Source: Pelomonas asaccharophilus_A (GTDB lineage Bacteria > Pseudomonadota > Gammaproteobacteria > Burkholderiales > Burkholderiaceae_C). Taken from it: 64,000 nucleotides of DNA. Both the position numbers and the translations under genes were made by a program. A model generated the notes under the pieces. The model made no database searches. It saw nothing but the letters and a program-made list of their open reading frames with translations, and had not been told where the DNA came from. The stretch lies in contig NZ_JAVDXV010000009.1 in assembly GCF_031458115.1 (NCBI RefSeq), positions 310,001 to 374,000 on the forward strand. Reading direction: 5' to 3'. Shown here in pieces: positions 46,605 through 57,172 of this stretch (position 1 is its first letter; every line of letters begins with the position of its first letter).

Positions 46605-47525
46605 ATGACCCTGACCGAGTTGCGCTACATCGTCGCCGTCGCCCGCGAGCGCCATTTCGGTCGTGCGGCCGAGGCCTGCTTCGTGTCGCAGCCGACGCTG
46701 TCGGTCGCCATCAAGAAGCTGGAGGAGGAGCTGGATCTGAAGATCTTCGAGCGCGGTGGCAGCGAGGTGTCCGTGACGCCGTTGGGCGAGGAGATCGTGC
46801 GCCAGGCACAGTCGGTGCTGGACCAGGCCGGCGCCATCAAGGAGATCGCCAAGCGCGGCAAGGACCCGCTGGCCGGCGCGCTGCGGCTGGGCATCATCTA
46901 CACGATCGGTCCCTATCTGCTGCCCGAATTGGTGCGCCACACGATAGAGAAGTACCCGCAGATGCCACTGATGCTGCAGGAGAACTTCACCGTGAAGCTG
47001 CTGGAGATGCTGCGCACCGGCGAGCTGGACTGCGCCATCATGGCCGAGCCCTTCCCCGACACGGGCCTGGCCACGGCCGATCTTTACGACGAACCCTTCG
47101 TCGTCGCGCTGCCGGCGTCGCACCCGCTGGCCGACCGCGCCACCATCAGCGCCGAGGAGCTCAAGCGCGAGACCATGCTGCTGCTGGGCACGGGCCATTG
47201 CTTCCGCGACCATGTGCTGGAGGTCTGCCCCGAGTTCGCGCGCTTCTCCAGCGACGCCGAGGGCATACGCCGCAGCTTCGAGGGCTCGTCGCTGGAGACC
47301 ATCAAGCACATGGTCGCGTCCGGCATGGGCGTGACCGTGGTGCCACGACTGTCAGTGCCGCGCGAGAAGACCCCGCACCTGCGCTTCGTGCCGTTCAGCG
47401 ACCCCGTGCCCACGCGCCGCGTGGTGCTGGCCTGGCGGCGCAGCTTCACACGCTATGAGGCGATCGCTGCGCTTCGCAACGCGATCTATGCCTGCGAACT
47501 GAACGGTGTCACTCGTTTGAGCTGA
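46605..47525 (+). CDS. oxyR: Hydrogen-peroxide-sensing LysR-type regulator OxyR
   Basis: OxyR senses peroxide through two cysteines that form a disulfide. The 306-residue protein has a LysR-type HTH (residues 1-60; ERHFGRAAEACFVSQPTLSV) and the redox pair in GTGHCFRDHVLEVC, separated by eight residues as in E. coli (Cys199/Cys208). The length and the sequence ERGGSEVSVTPLGEEIV fit the OxyR clade. dps, a typical OxyR target, is encoded about 1.4 kb downstream. Confidence 0.93.
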   Translation: MTLTELRYIVAVARERHFGRAAEACFVSQPTLSVAIKKLEEELDLKIFERGGSEVSVTPLGEEIVRQAQSVLDQAGAIKEIAKRGKDPLAGALRLGIIYTIGPYLLPELVRHTIEKYPQMPLMLQENFTVKLLEMLRTGELDCAIMAEPFPDTGLATADLYDEPFVVALPASHPLADRATISAEELKRETMLLLGTGHCFRDHVLEVCPEFARFSSDAEGIRRSFEGSSLETIKHMVASGMGVTVVPRLSVPREKTPHLRFVPFSDPVPTRRVVLAWRRSFTRYEAIAALRNAIYACELNGVTRLS

Positions 47526-47676
47526 GGCAAAACCCTCCCCCTGGAACATGGGAGTGAGGTTCTACGCGGGCGCAAACACCACCGATAGTCGCGCCCTCGT
47601 ACCCGCAACCTTGCTGCCCCCCCAACGCGCCACCGCGCGGACCGGCGGCAACGAACTCAAACCAGGGAGTATTTCC

Positions 47677-48801
47677 GTGACGAAGACTTTCGCAGCACTG
47701 GCCATCGCCATGCTGGCCGCCGGCAGCGCACACGCCAGCCTCAAATCGGTCTCGGGCAGCTTCGGCAGCACGTCGTGGACCGCCAGCAGCACCATCGTGG
47801 GCGTGACACCCACGGCAACGGCCCCCACGGCCGGCGGCGGCGATCCGCGCTACTTCGCGCCCCGCTCGCAGTACAGCGGCGTGGCCACCATCATCACGGA
47901 ATACGCCAACGGCGACGCCTTCATCTGCTCCGGCACGCTGATGTCCAACCAGCGTTCCATCCTGACCGCAGCGCACTGCGTCAGCGACGGCACTGCAGCC
48001 CGCCCGGTGAACACCACGGTGCACTTCTACACCGGCACCGACCCCGACAACGTCACCTGGGCCGCGCCGACCTTCAGCTACGGCGTAAGCAACTACTACG
48101 TGCATTCGGCCTACACCGGCCATGTCATCGACCAGAACGACATCGCCGTGCTGACGCTGGACGCCTTCGTGGACTCCAGCGTGAAGACGCACGGCCTGTA
48201 CGGCGGTAGCGACCTGACCGGCCTGGAGTACAACATCGCCGGCTACGGCGGCCGCTCGACCGTCGGCGGCAGCGCCGGCGTGGATGCGCGCACGGGCCGG
48301 CTCCGCCAGGGCGACAACCGCTACGACTTCCGCCTGGGCGATGCCGACTTCGGCGGCTTCTGGGACGACGTGCTGGGCGAACCCGCCAGCCAGATCGAAT
48401 ACACCTACCTGGCCGACTTCGACAACGGCAGAGGCGCCAACGATCTCAGCTGCAACATCGCCGTCTTCGGCTTCGGCATCGCGCCCAGCGGCAAGTACTG
48501 CAACACCGGCCTCGGCGCCGATGAAGTCTCCAGCGCCGGCGGCGACTCGGGCGGCCCCGAGTTCATCGGCGACCTGGTGGCGTCGGTCACGTCGTTCGGC
48601 CTGACCTTCGGCGACACCTGGGGCGACGTGGACAACAAACTCAACAGCAGCTTCGGCGAATTCAACGGCTTCGTGCCCGTCAGCATCCACCGCGACTTCA
48701 TCGCCGCGGCCATGGCCACCGTGCCGGAACCAGGCAGCTTCGCGCTGGCCGGCCTGAGCCTGGCGCTGCTGGGTGCCTCGCGCCGCAAGCGCCGCGCCTG
48801 A
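47677..48801 (+). CDS. Secreted trypsin-like serine protease with PEP-CTERM signal
   Basis: The 374-residue protein starts at GTG 47677, preceded by AGGGAGT, directly at a signal peptide (TKTFAALAIAMLAAGSAHA). The catalytic triad of S1-family proteases is visible: His in LTAAHC, Asp in DQNDIAVLTL and Ser in GGDSGGPEF. It ends with VPEPGSFALAGLSLALLGAS then RRKRRA, a PEP-CTERM sorting signal. It is therefore a candidate surface-sorted extracellular protease. An in-frame ATG upstream at 47548 would add a non-signal leader. Confidence 0.85.
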   Translation: MTKTFAALAIAMLAAGSAHASLKSVSGSFGSTSWTASSTIVGVTPTATAPTAGGGDPRYFAPRSQYSGVATIITEYANGDAFICSGTLMSNQRSILTAAHCVSDGTAARPVNTTVHFYTGTDPDNVTWAAPTFSYGVSNYYVHSAYTGHVIDQNDIAVLTLDAFVDSSVKTHGLYGGSDLTGLEYNIAGYGGRSTVGGSAGVDARTGRLRQGDNRYDFRLGDADFGGFWDDVLGEPASQIEYTYLADFDNGRGANDLSCNIAVFGFGIAPSGKYCNTGLGADEVSSAGGDSGGPEFIGDLVASVTSFGLTFGDTWGDVDNKLNSSFGEFNGFVPVSIHRDFIAAAMATVPEPGSFALAGLSLALLGASRRKRRA

Positions 48802-48817
48802 TCGCCTCGCGCCTTCA

Positions 48818-48847
48818 GCAAAGCCACCTTCGGGTGGCTTTGCTTTT
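48818..48847 (+). terminator. Rho-independent terminator after the protease gene
   Basis: GCAAAGCCACC and GGTGGCTTTGC make a perfect 11-bp stem around a TTCG tetraloop, followed by TTTT. The hairpin begins 16 bp after the stop codon. Confidence 0.92.
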
Positions 48848-48929
48848 TCCGGGCGCGGGACTTTCTTTCGGGGTATGTGCGGTCACGATGCATCCGTTAG
48901 GCTCTGCACATCCCCATCCGGAGCCCCCC

Positions 48930-49433
48930 ATGCCCAAGAAGTCCGCCCCCGCCGTCAACGCCGGCATCAGCATCGGCATCAATGAGAAGGACCGCGCCGC
49001 CATCGCCGCCGGCCTGTCCAAGCTGTTGGCCGAGACCTACACGCTGTACCTGACCACGCACAACTTCCACTGGAACGTCACGGGCCCGATGTTCAACAGC
49101 CTGCACGCGATGTTCATGGCCCAGTACACCGAGCTGTGGAACGCGGTGGACCCGGTGGCCGAGCGCATCCGCTCGCTGGGCCATGCGGCGCCCGGCAGCT
49201 ACGGCCAGTTCGCCAAGCTCAGTGGCCTGCCCGACGCGCCGGCCAAGCCGCCCAAGGCGCTGGAGATGGTGCGCATCCTGAAGGAGGGCCACGAGGCCGT
49301 GGCGCGCACCGCGCGCGCGCTGTTCCCCGTCGTCGAGAAGGCCAGCGACGAGCCCACGGCCGACCTGCTGACGCAGCGCATCACGGTGCATGAACAGACG
49401 GCCTGGATGCTCCGGAGCTTGCTGGAGGAGTAG
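48930..49433 (+). CDS. dps: Dps-family DNA-binding ferritin-like protein
   Basis: The 167-residue protein has the Dps ferroxidase pattern TTHNFHWNVTGPMFNSLH and QYTELWNAVD. It should store iron oxidised with peroxide and protect DNA. oxyR lies 1.4 kb upstream. The last codons (QTAWMLRSLLEE) are repeated downstream at 49495-49530 as QTAWMLRGLLEE-like sequence, so the present 3' end seems to be a recent replacement copy. ATG 48930 follows GGAG at a normal spacing. Confidence 0.92.
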   Translation: MPKKSAPAVNAGISIGINEKDRAAIAAGLSKLLAETYTLYLTTHNFHWNVTGPMFNSLHAMFMAQYTELWNAVDPVAERIRSLGHAAPGSYGQFAKLSGLPDAPAKPPKALEMVRILKEGHEAVARTARALFPVVEKASDEPTADLLTQRITVHEQTAWMLRSLLEE

Positions 49434-49530
49434 CCAGTGGGCCGAGAAGCGGCCCCGCGCGACAGCGCGAGCCGTCTGTCGGCGCAGCCAACAAACGGCC
49501 TGGATGCTGCGCGGCCTGCTGGAAGAGTGA
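49398..49530. repeat. Duplicated 3' end of dps around an inserted segment
   Basis: ACGGCCTGGATGCT begins at 49398 in the gene and again at 49495, 97 bp further on; each copy runs through LLEE-coding sequence to a stop codon (TAG at 49431-49433, TGA at 49528-49530). The segment between them (about 49434-49494) contains inverted stretches (GGGCCGAGAAGCGGCCCC, CGCGCGACAGCGCG). The second copy ends in GTGA, whose GTG is the likely start of the next gene, so the second copy looks like the original dps end. Confidence 0.8.
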
Positions 49531-50831
49531 GCGACGCCCAGCGCCGCCCCGGCCGCCTGCGCGCGGCGCTGCGGATGGGCCTGAAAGGCATCGTCTGGCT
49601 GACCCTGGCGCTCGCCGCAGCCGCCCTGTTGGCGCTGACACTGGCCGTGCAGCAGTCACCCCGCTGGCCGGAGCCGACCGCGGTGTCGGCGGCGGACGTC
49701 GCACGGGCGCGCGATTTCCTGCACCGCAACGACCCACGCCGGCCGGCGTTCGGCCCGTTTCGCACGCTGATCGCCTCTGAGCGAGAGGCCAACCTGATGC
49801 TGGACCAGCTGGTCCGCCGCGTCGCGCCGGGCGGGTCGGCGCAGCTGATGCTGGCCGGCGGCAGCGCGCGGCTGCAGGCCAGCCTGCCCGTGCCGCACAG
49901 CCCCGTCGCGGCCTGGCTGAACATCGCCGCCACGCTGCACGAGACCCCGGGGCTGCCCGCCATCGCCGACCTGCGGGTGGGCCGGCTGCCGGTGCCCGCC
50001 TGGCTGGCCGAACGGCTGCTGCCAGCCCTGGCCGCGCGGCTGAATGCCACCCCCGAGGGCGCGCTGGCGCTGGACATGGTGCGGCGCGTGCGCCTGACGC
50101 CGGCCCGCGTCGAGGTGGTCTACGAGTGGGGTGATGACGGCCTGCAGCGGCTGCTCGGCACGCTGCTGCCGCCCGCGGAGCAGGCGCGCCTGACCGCCTA
50201 TGCCCAGGCCCTGTCCGGCGCAATGCAGGCCCACGTCTCGGCGGGCGGCAGCACGGGCCTGCCGCTGGCGAACCTGCTGCCGCCGCTGTTCACGCTCGCC
50301 AGCCAGCGCAGCGTTGGCGGCGATGCGGTCGCCGAGAACCGTGCGGCGCTGCTGACGCTGGCGCTGCAGGCCATAGGCCGGCGCATGTCCGACCTGGTGC
50401 CGGCCATCCAGGCCGCGCCCCAGCCGCCCCACCTGACGATGACACTGGCCGGCCGCGAGGACTTCGCCCAGCACTTCCTGATCTCCGCCGCGCTGGCGCT
50501 GGAGGGTGGCGGGCCGTTGGCCGACGCTATCGGCGTCTACAAGGAAACGGTGGACCTGCGCCAAGGCAGCGGCTTCAGCTTCAACGACATCGCCGCCGAC
50601 CGCGCCGGCGCGCGCCTGGGGCTGCTGGCACGGCGCGACCCGCAGGCATTGCAGCAGCGGCTGGCGCGCGGCGCGCGCGAGAGCGACTTCATGCCCGACG
50701 TGGCCGACCTGCCGGAGTTTCTCGGCCGCAAGGAGTTCCTCGCGACCTACGGCGGCCTGGATGCGCCGCCCTACCGCCGCATGCTGGCCGACATCGACCG
50801 GCGGCTGGACGCGCTGCCGCTGCTGCGCTGA
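49527..50831 (+). CDS. Membrane-anchored protein of unknown function
   Basis: The 434-residue protein has one N-terminal membrane helix (GIVWLTLALAAAALLALTLA, about residues 19-40) and a large, presumably periplasmic, Leu/Ala-rich domain. The GTG start at 49527 overlaps the old dps stop; in-frame upstream ATG 49437 would read the duplicated segment. I recognise no family. Conserved-looking stretches include FGPFRTLIASEREANLMLDQ and the C-terminal FNDIAADRAGARLG. Confidence 0.7.
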   Translation: MSDAQRRPGRLRAALRMGLKGIVWLTLALAAAALLALTLAVQQSPRWPEPTAVSAADVARARDFLHRNDPRRPAFGPFRTLIASEREANLMLDQLVRRVAPGGSAQLMLAGGSARLQASLPVPHSPVAAWLNIAATLHETPGLPAIADLRVGRLPVPAWLAERLLPALAARLNATPEGALALDMVRRVRLTPARVEVVYEWGDDGLQRLLGTLLPPAEQARLTAYAQALSGAMQAHVSAGGSTGLPLANLLPPLFTLASQRSVGGDAVAENRAALLTLALQAIGRRMSDLVPAIQAAPQPPHLTMTLAGREDFAQHFLISAALALEGGGPLADAIGVYKETVDLRQGSGFSFNDIAADRAGARLGLLARRDPQALQQRLARGARESDFMPDVADLPEFLGRKEFLATYGGLDAPPYRRMLADIDRRLDALPLLR

Positions 50832-50844
50832 CCGAGGATACCGC

Positions 50845-52662
50845 TCAGCGCTCCAGCCGGAACGCCCCCACCGCCGCCGCCAGCCGCTCGGCCTGCTGCT
50901 TCAGCGCCTCGGCCGCCGCGGCCGACTCCTCCACGAGCGCCGCGTTCTGCTGCGTCAGCTGGTCCAGGTGCGACACCGCGGTGCCCACCTCGGCGATGCT
51001 GCCGCTCTGCTCGCTGCTGGCCGCGGCGATCTCCTGCATCAGCCCCGTCACCTGGTTCACCGAGGTGACGATCTGGTTCATCGTCTCGCCGGCCTCGGCG
51101 ACCAGGCGCGAACCGCTGTCCACGCGCTCCACCGACGCCGAGATCAGCGTCTTGATCTCCTTGGCCGCGTCGGCGCTGCGGCCCGCCAGCGAGCGCACCT
51201 CGCTGGCCACGACGGCGAAGCCGCGGCCCTGTTCGCCGGCACGCGCCGCTTCCACGGCCGCGTTCAGCGCCAGGATGTTGGTCTGGAAGGCAATGCCGTC
51301 GATGGTGCCGATGATGTCGGCGATGCGGCTGGAGCTGCTGCTGATGTCCTGCATCGTCGTGACGACGCGCGACACCACGTCGCCGCCGCGCTGCGCCACC
51401 TCGGCCGTCGCGACGACGAACTGGTTGGCCTGCGCGGCGCGCTGCGCGTTGAGCTTGACGGTGTCGGTCAGCTGTTCGGCGGAGCTGGAGGTCTGTTCCA
51501 GGCTGCTGGCGGTCTGCTCGGTGCGGGCGGAGAGGTCCTGGTTGCCCAGCGCGATCTCCTGCGACGCGGTGCGCACCGACTCGCTGCCGTCGCGGATCTC
51601 GCGCAGCACGCGATTGAGCTTCTCGACGAAGGTGTTGAAGCTGGTCGCGATCTCGGACAGCTCGTCCTCGCCGGCCGCGCTGACGCGCCGCGTCAGGTCG
51701 CCGTCGCCGGAGGCGATGTCCTGCAGCGCCTCGTTGAGCTGGGCCAGCCGGCGCAGCCGCCGTGCCACCAGCGTGCCCATCACCATGCCGCCCGCCACCA
51801 GCACGACGACGGCCGCCACCAGCGAGCTGGCCGCCAGCCCGCGCAGGCCCGCCAGCGCCTCGGACTTGTTCAGCGCGATGACCAGCACCCAGTCCGTGCC
51901 CTTCACCTGCGTGGCCAGCAGCTCGTGGGCCGTGCCGTCGATGTCTGCCGGTTCCAGCCGGGCCGCCGCTGCCAGCTGGCGCAGCCGCTCGGCGGTCAGG
52001 CCGGGCACCGCGTCCTTCGCCGGCGTGCCGCCGCGCTTGAGGTCGGGGTGGGCGATGAAGTTGCCGTCCTTGTCGGTCAGGAAGGCGAAGCTGGCCGGCG
52101 TGGGCCGGATGGACTTGACGATGTTGACCACGTTGTCCAGGAACACGTCGCCCGCGGCCACGGCCGTCGTGTTGCCGCCCTGCTTCACCGCGACGGCGAA
52201 GGTGACCACCATGCGCTGCGTGGCGGCGTCCTTGTAGGGCGAGGTCAGCACCGGGCCGCCGGCGCCTGCAGCCTGCAGATACCAGGGCCGGCCGGTGGGG
52301 TCGTAGCCCTCGGGCAGCGTCTGCGGCGCATTGAACAGGATGCGCTTGTCGGCGAACGCCACGTAGCTGTTGTCGAAGCCGCCGGACTCGCGCGCCTGCA
52401 CCAGGTAGCTGACCGCCTGCTCCGCCGGCACCGCGGCCACCGGCATCGTCGACTTGACCACCGCCACCTTGGAGGCGGCCCAGTCCGAGATCGCCTGTGC
52501 CTGCGCCTGGGCCAGCCCTTGCGTGCTCTGCTGCAGCTCGCTCAGCACCTGGCCGCGCGCGGTCATGTAGTTGGCCACGGCCAACGCCAGCAGGCCCAGC
52601 AGCATGGACACGACGGCCAGCGCGACCAGTTGCGCGCGAAGGGACTTGAAGCGGGACAGCAT
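50845..52662 (-). CDS. Methyl-accepting chemotaxis protein
   Basis: The 605-residue protein has two membrane helices (about residues 10-32 and 275-297), between them a periplasmic Cache-type sensor (RPWYLQAAGAGGPVLTSPYK, DKDGNFIAHPDLKRG), then HAMP and the signalling domain with the hairpin tip GIAFQTNILALNAAVEAARA (about residue 454). The ligand is unknown. It ends at ...AVGAFRLER without a receptor-modifying pentapeptide. Confidence 0.9.
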   Translation of the reverse strand: MLSRFKSLRAQLVALAVVSMLLGLLALAVANYMTARGQVLSELQQSTQGLAQAQAQAISDWAASKVAVVKSTMPVAAVPAEQAVSYLVQARESGGFDNSYVAFADKRILFNAPQTLPEGYDPTGRPWYLQAAGAGGPVLTSPYKDAATQRMVVTFAVAVKQGGNTTAVAAGDVFLDNVVNIVKSIRPTPASFAFLTDKDGNFIAHPDLKRGGTPAKDAVPGLTAERLRQLAAAARLEPADIDGTAHELLATQVKGTDWVLVIALNKSEALAGLRGLAASSLVAAVVVLVAGGMVMGTLVARRLRRLAQLNEALQDIASGDGDLTRRVSAAGEDELSEIATSFNTFVEKLNRVLREIRDGSESVRTASQEIALGNQDLSARTEQTASSLEQTSSSAEQLTDTVKLNAQRAAQANQFVVATAEVAQRGGDVVSRVVTTMQDISSSSSRIADIIGTIDGIAFQTNILALNAAVEAARAGEQGRGFAVVASEVRSLAGRSADAAKEIKTLISASVERVDSGSRLVAEAGETMNQIVTSVNQVTGLMQEIAAASSEQSGSIAEVGTAVSHLDQLTQQNAALVEESAAAAEALKQQAERLAAAVGAFRLER

Positions 52663-52848
52663 GGCGACTCCTCCTCGGCAGCGAAACCACCAACTTTGCC
52701 TGCGCCGGCCGCCCTTGTGTGGTTGGCGACGCGGGCCTCGCGGCCTGCGTTGCGACAGAAGCCACGCTCGGATGCGTTTGTCGGGGTTTGCGGAGGGGGC
52801 GCCAAGGCCGGCACGGATAATCCCGGGTCAGTCCGACCCCAGAACTCC

Positions 52849-54501
<1,653 letters not shown>

Positions 54502-54534
54502 GCGGCGGCGCGTGCGCGCCGCTCCATCAGCGCC

Positions 54535-55089
54535 TCAGCAGGACCCACCCAGCCAGCGCCCGGTTGACAGCATGCGCTGGTCCATGTCGCCGCCCAGCGC
54601 CTCGCCGGTGTCGCCATTGATCGCGTTGCCGCGGCCGTTGAGCTCCAGCTTGTACTGCGTAGGACCGTAGCTGGCCGTGAAGCGGCCCTTCAAGCGCCCG
54701 CCACCGTCGGTACGGCAGGCGTAGCTGCCGGCTGAGGAGCTGCTGTCCAGTTGGTCGGCCTTCACCTCGCAGCGCCAGTGATCACCGGCGTTGTTCAGCA
54801 CCGATTCCAGGTAGCGCGACAGATCGATGCGCGCCTGCTGCGGCGCCAGGCAACTGCGCTTGTTGTCGCCCTGCTCGGCGTCGAACTCGCGCTTCTGCGC
54901 ATCGTTCAGCTTGGCGCGGATGCGCTCACGCGCGCCCTTCAGCGCCGCCGTGACTGACTGGCCGTTGATCCAGGCCTCGCTTTCATGGGCCCACAGCCCG
55001 GGCTTGAGTTCGAGCACCGGCGCGGCGGCGGCGGGCAGTGCCAGCGCCGCGAGCAGAGCGACGGCAATCGGGGAGGAAAAACGATGCAT
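54535..55089 (-). CDS. DUF3617-family exported protein
   Basis: The 184-residue protein has a signal peptide (IAVALLAALALPAAAAP) and matches DUF3617 by LELKPGLWAHESEA, the two-Cys region SCLAPQQA, and the C-terminal RMLSTGRWLGGSC. The family's role is unknown. ATG 55089 precedes the signal peptide. It is convergent with prfC and ends 33 bp after it. Confidence 0.8.
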   Translation of the reverse strand: MHRFSSPIAVALLAALALPAAAAPVLELKPGLWAHESEAWINGQSVTAALKGARERIRAKLNDAQKREFDAEQGDNKRSCLAPQQARIDLSRYLESVLNNAGDHWRCEVKADQLDSSSSAGSYACRTDGGGRLKGRFTASYGPTQYKLELNGRGNAINGDTGEALGGDMDQRMLSTGRWLGGSC

Positions 55090-55183
55090 GCGGGTGTGAG
55101 GGAGTCGGAAAGACGCGCATTCCAGCAGCCTGCCGCCCAAACCGACATCCCTCGATTGGCAGTCAGCCCACTACCATCCACCC

Positions 55184-55918
55184 ATGCCCACGCCCGCCTC
55201 CCGCTCCTGCCCCTCCTGCGGCGACCGCATGGAGATCCATGCGCTGCCGGCGCAGTACGGCGGCGAGGTCGAGATCGACTTCTGCTTCGGCTGCCACGGG
55301 CTCTGGTTCGACGAGATGGAGAACCTGAAGCTCGCGCCGCAGGCCATCGCGACGATGTTCAAGGAGATGCACCGCCACCACGATGCACCCCGCACGCCGC
55401 TGGCCGCGCGGCTGCGCTGCGCCGAGTGCCGCGGCGGGTTGGTGCAGGGCTTCGATCTCGTGAAGAGCGGGCGCTACATCACGCATCGCTGCCCCAGCCG
55501 GCACGGCCGCTTCAGCAGCTTCTCGTCCTTCATGATCGAGAAGGGCTTCGTGCGTCAACTCACCAAGCCCGAGATCGCCGACATCGCGAAGAAGGTCGGC
55601 AGCATCCACTGCAGCGCCTGTGGCGCGCCGGTGGACCTGCGCAAGGAAGACGCCTGCTCGCACTGCCGCACCGCGCTGTCGCTGCTGGACCCGCAGGCCG
55701 TCGAGAAGGCGCTGCAGACCTATGCCCATGCGCCCGCGCGGCCCTCCTGGGGCAGCCCCAGCGATGTGGCCGACGCCGTCGTCGCGATGGAGAAGGAGCG
55801 CTCGCGGGCGCAGCGTGAGGACCCGCGCCTGGCGTTCACCTCGCCAAACGCCGGCGTGCTGGGCGTGGACCTGCTCAGCGTGGGCCTGGTGCTGTTCAGC
55901 AGTCTTTGGGATGACTAG
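55184..55918 (+). CDS. Zinc-ribbon protein with TFIIB-like knuckles and C-terminal membrane segment
   Basis: The 244-residue protein has three cysteine knuckles: CPSCGDRME with CFGCHGLWFDEMEN (zf-TFIIB), RCAECRGG with CPSRHGR, and HCSACGAPVDLRKE with CSHCRTAL. The C-terminus (GVLGVDLLSVGLVLFSSLW) is hydrophobic, so it may be membrane-anchored. The function is unknown. It overlaps the TPR methyltransferase gene by 8 bp. Confidence 0.75.
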   Translation: MPTPASRSCPSCGDRMEIHALPAQYGGEVEIDFCFGCHGLWFDEMENLKLAPQAIATMFKEMHRHHDAPRTPLAARLRCAECRGGLVQGFDLVKSGRYITHRCPSRHGRFSSFSSFMIEKGFVRQLTKPEIADIAKKVGSIHCSACGAPVDLRKEDACSHCRTALSLLDPQAVEKALQTYAHAPARPSWGSPSDVADAVVAMEKERSRAQREDPRLAFTSPNAGVLGVDLLSVGLVLFSSLWDD

Positions 55919-57095
55919 CGCCAACGACGAGTTCCAGCGCGGCCTGGCCCTGCACCAGCAGGGCCGCCTGGACGAGGCCGAGAAGCGCTACCGGCGCATC
56001 CTGCGCACGGCACCCACGCATTTCGACGCCCTGCACCTGCTGGGCGTCATTGCCGGCCAGACCAACCGCTTCGACGAAGCCCACCAGCTGCTGACCCGCG
56101 CGCTCGCGCAGCGCCCCGACAGCGCCCCCGCGCTGACCAACATGGGCAATGTGCTGGGCAACCTGGGCCGGCACCTGGAGGCCATCCAGACCTTCGAGCG
56201 CGCGCTGGCCCTGAGGCCCGACGACGCCAAGGCCTTGCGCAACCGCGGCACCAGCCTGCGCGCGCTGGAGCGCCCCGAGGAGGCGCTCGCCAGCTTCGAT
56301 GCGGCCCTTGCGCTGAAGCCCGACTACCCCGAGGCTCTGATCGGCCGCGCCGAGGCCTTGCTGACGCTGCACCGCCGAGGCGATGCGATCCAGGCCTTCC
56401 GCCAGGCACTGCCGCTGGGCATGGACGTGGAGCAGATCCGCTACGCGCTGGCGGCGCTGGGCGACGAGCCGGCGCCGCCCACCGCGCCGCCGCGCTACGT
56501 GGAGGAGCTGTTCGACAGCTACTCGCAGAACTTCGACCAGCACCTGGTCGGCAAGCTGGCCTACCGCACGCCGGAGCTGTTGCTGGCCGAGCTGCAGCGC
56601 GCGCAGCCCCAGGCCGGCAGCGACATCATCGACCTGGGCTGCGGCACCGGCCTGTGCGGCCCGCTGCTGCGCCCGCTGGCGCGCCGGCTGATTGGCGTGG
56701 ACCTGTCCAGCCAGATGCTGGCCCGCGCGCAGGCGCTGGGCCTGTACGACGAGCTGCTGCACGCCGACCTCACCGCCGCGCTGGCCGGGCCGCCCGCGCG
56801 CTTCGACATCGCCGTCGCAGCCGACGTGTTCGTCTACATCGGCGACCTGGATGCCGTGTTCGCCGCCACCGCCGCCGCGCTGCGGCCGGGCGGGCTGTTC
56901 GCGTTCTCGGTGGAGGCCGCTGACGGCGTGGACTTCGAGCTGAACTCGCGGCGCCGCTACGCGCATTCGCTGGCCTATCTGCAGCGCCTCGCCGCGGCGC
57001 ACGGCTTCAGCGTGGAGAGCGCCACGCAAAGCGTCATCCGCAAGGAAGGCGACGAGCCAGTGAACGGCCTGCTGATCGTCATGCGCCTGGCCTGA
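55911..57095 (+). CDS. TPR-repeat protein fused to a SAM-dependent methyltransferase
   Basis: The 394-residue protein has about five TPR units (residues 5-185; for example ALTNMGNVLGNLGRHLEAIQ and RALALRPDD) and a class I methyltransferase domain beginning near residue 235 with IIDLGCGTGLCGPLL and VAADVFVYIGDLDA. Such fusions modify proteins or sugars bound by the TPR part. The start overlaps the end of the zinc-knuckle gene, suggesting coupled translation and a shared task. Confidence 0.82.
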   Translation: MTSANDEFQRGLALHQQGRLDEAEKRYRRILRTAPTHFDALHLLGVIAGQTNRFDEAHQLLTRALAQRPDSAPALTNMGNVLGNLGRHLEAIQTFERALALRPDDAKALRNRGTSLRALERPEEALASFDAALALKPDYPEALIGRAEALLTLHRRGDAIQAFRQALPLGMDVEQIRYALAALGDEPAPPTAPPRYVEELFDSYSQNFDQHLVGKLAYRTPELLLAELQRAQPQAGSDIIDLGCGTGLCGPLLRPLARRLIGVDLSSQMLARAQALGLYDELLHADLTAALAGPPARFDIAVAADVFVYIGDLDAVFAATAAALRPGGLFAFSVEAADGVDFELNSRRRYAHSLAYLQRLAAAHGFSVESATQSVIRKEGDEPVNGLLIVMRLA

Positions 57096-57172
57096 AGAAA
57101 AGGCCTGCGCGCACGCCGCTGCGCGTGGGCTGCGATGATGCGCGCCCCGTTCATGCCGCCACGAGCCGTTCT

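Noticed and set aside
50506..52848. A long upstream extension of the prfC frame, giving 1331 codons in all
   Set aside because: The extra part is antisense to a chemoreceptor and unlike any protein; release factor 3 begins at 52849.
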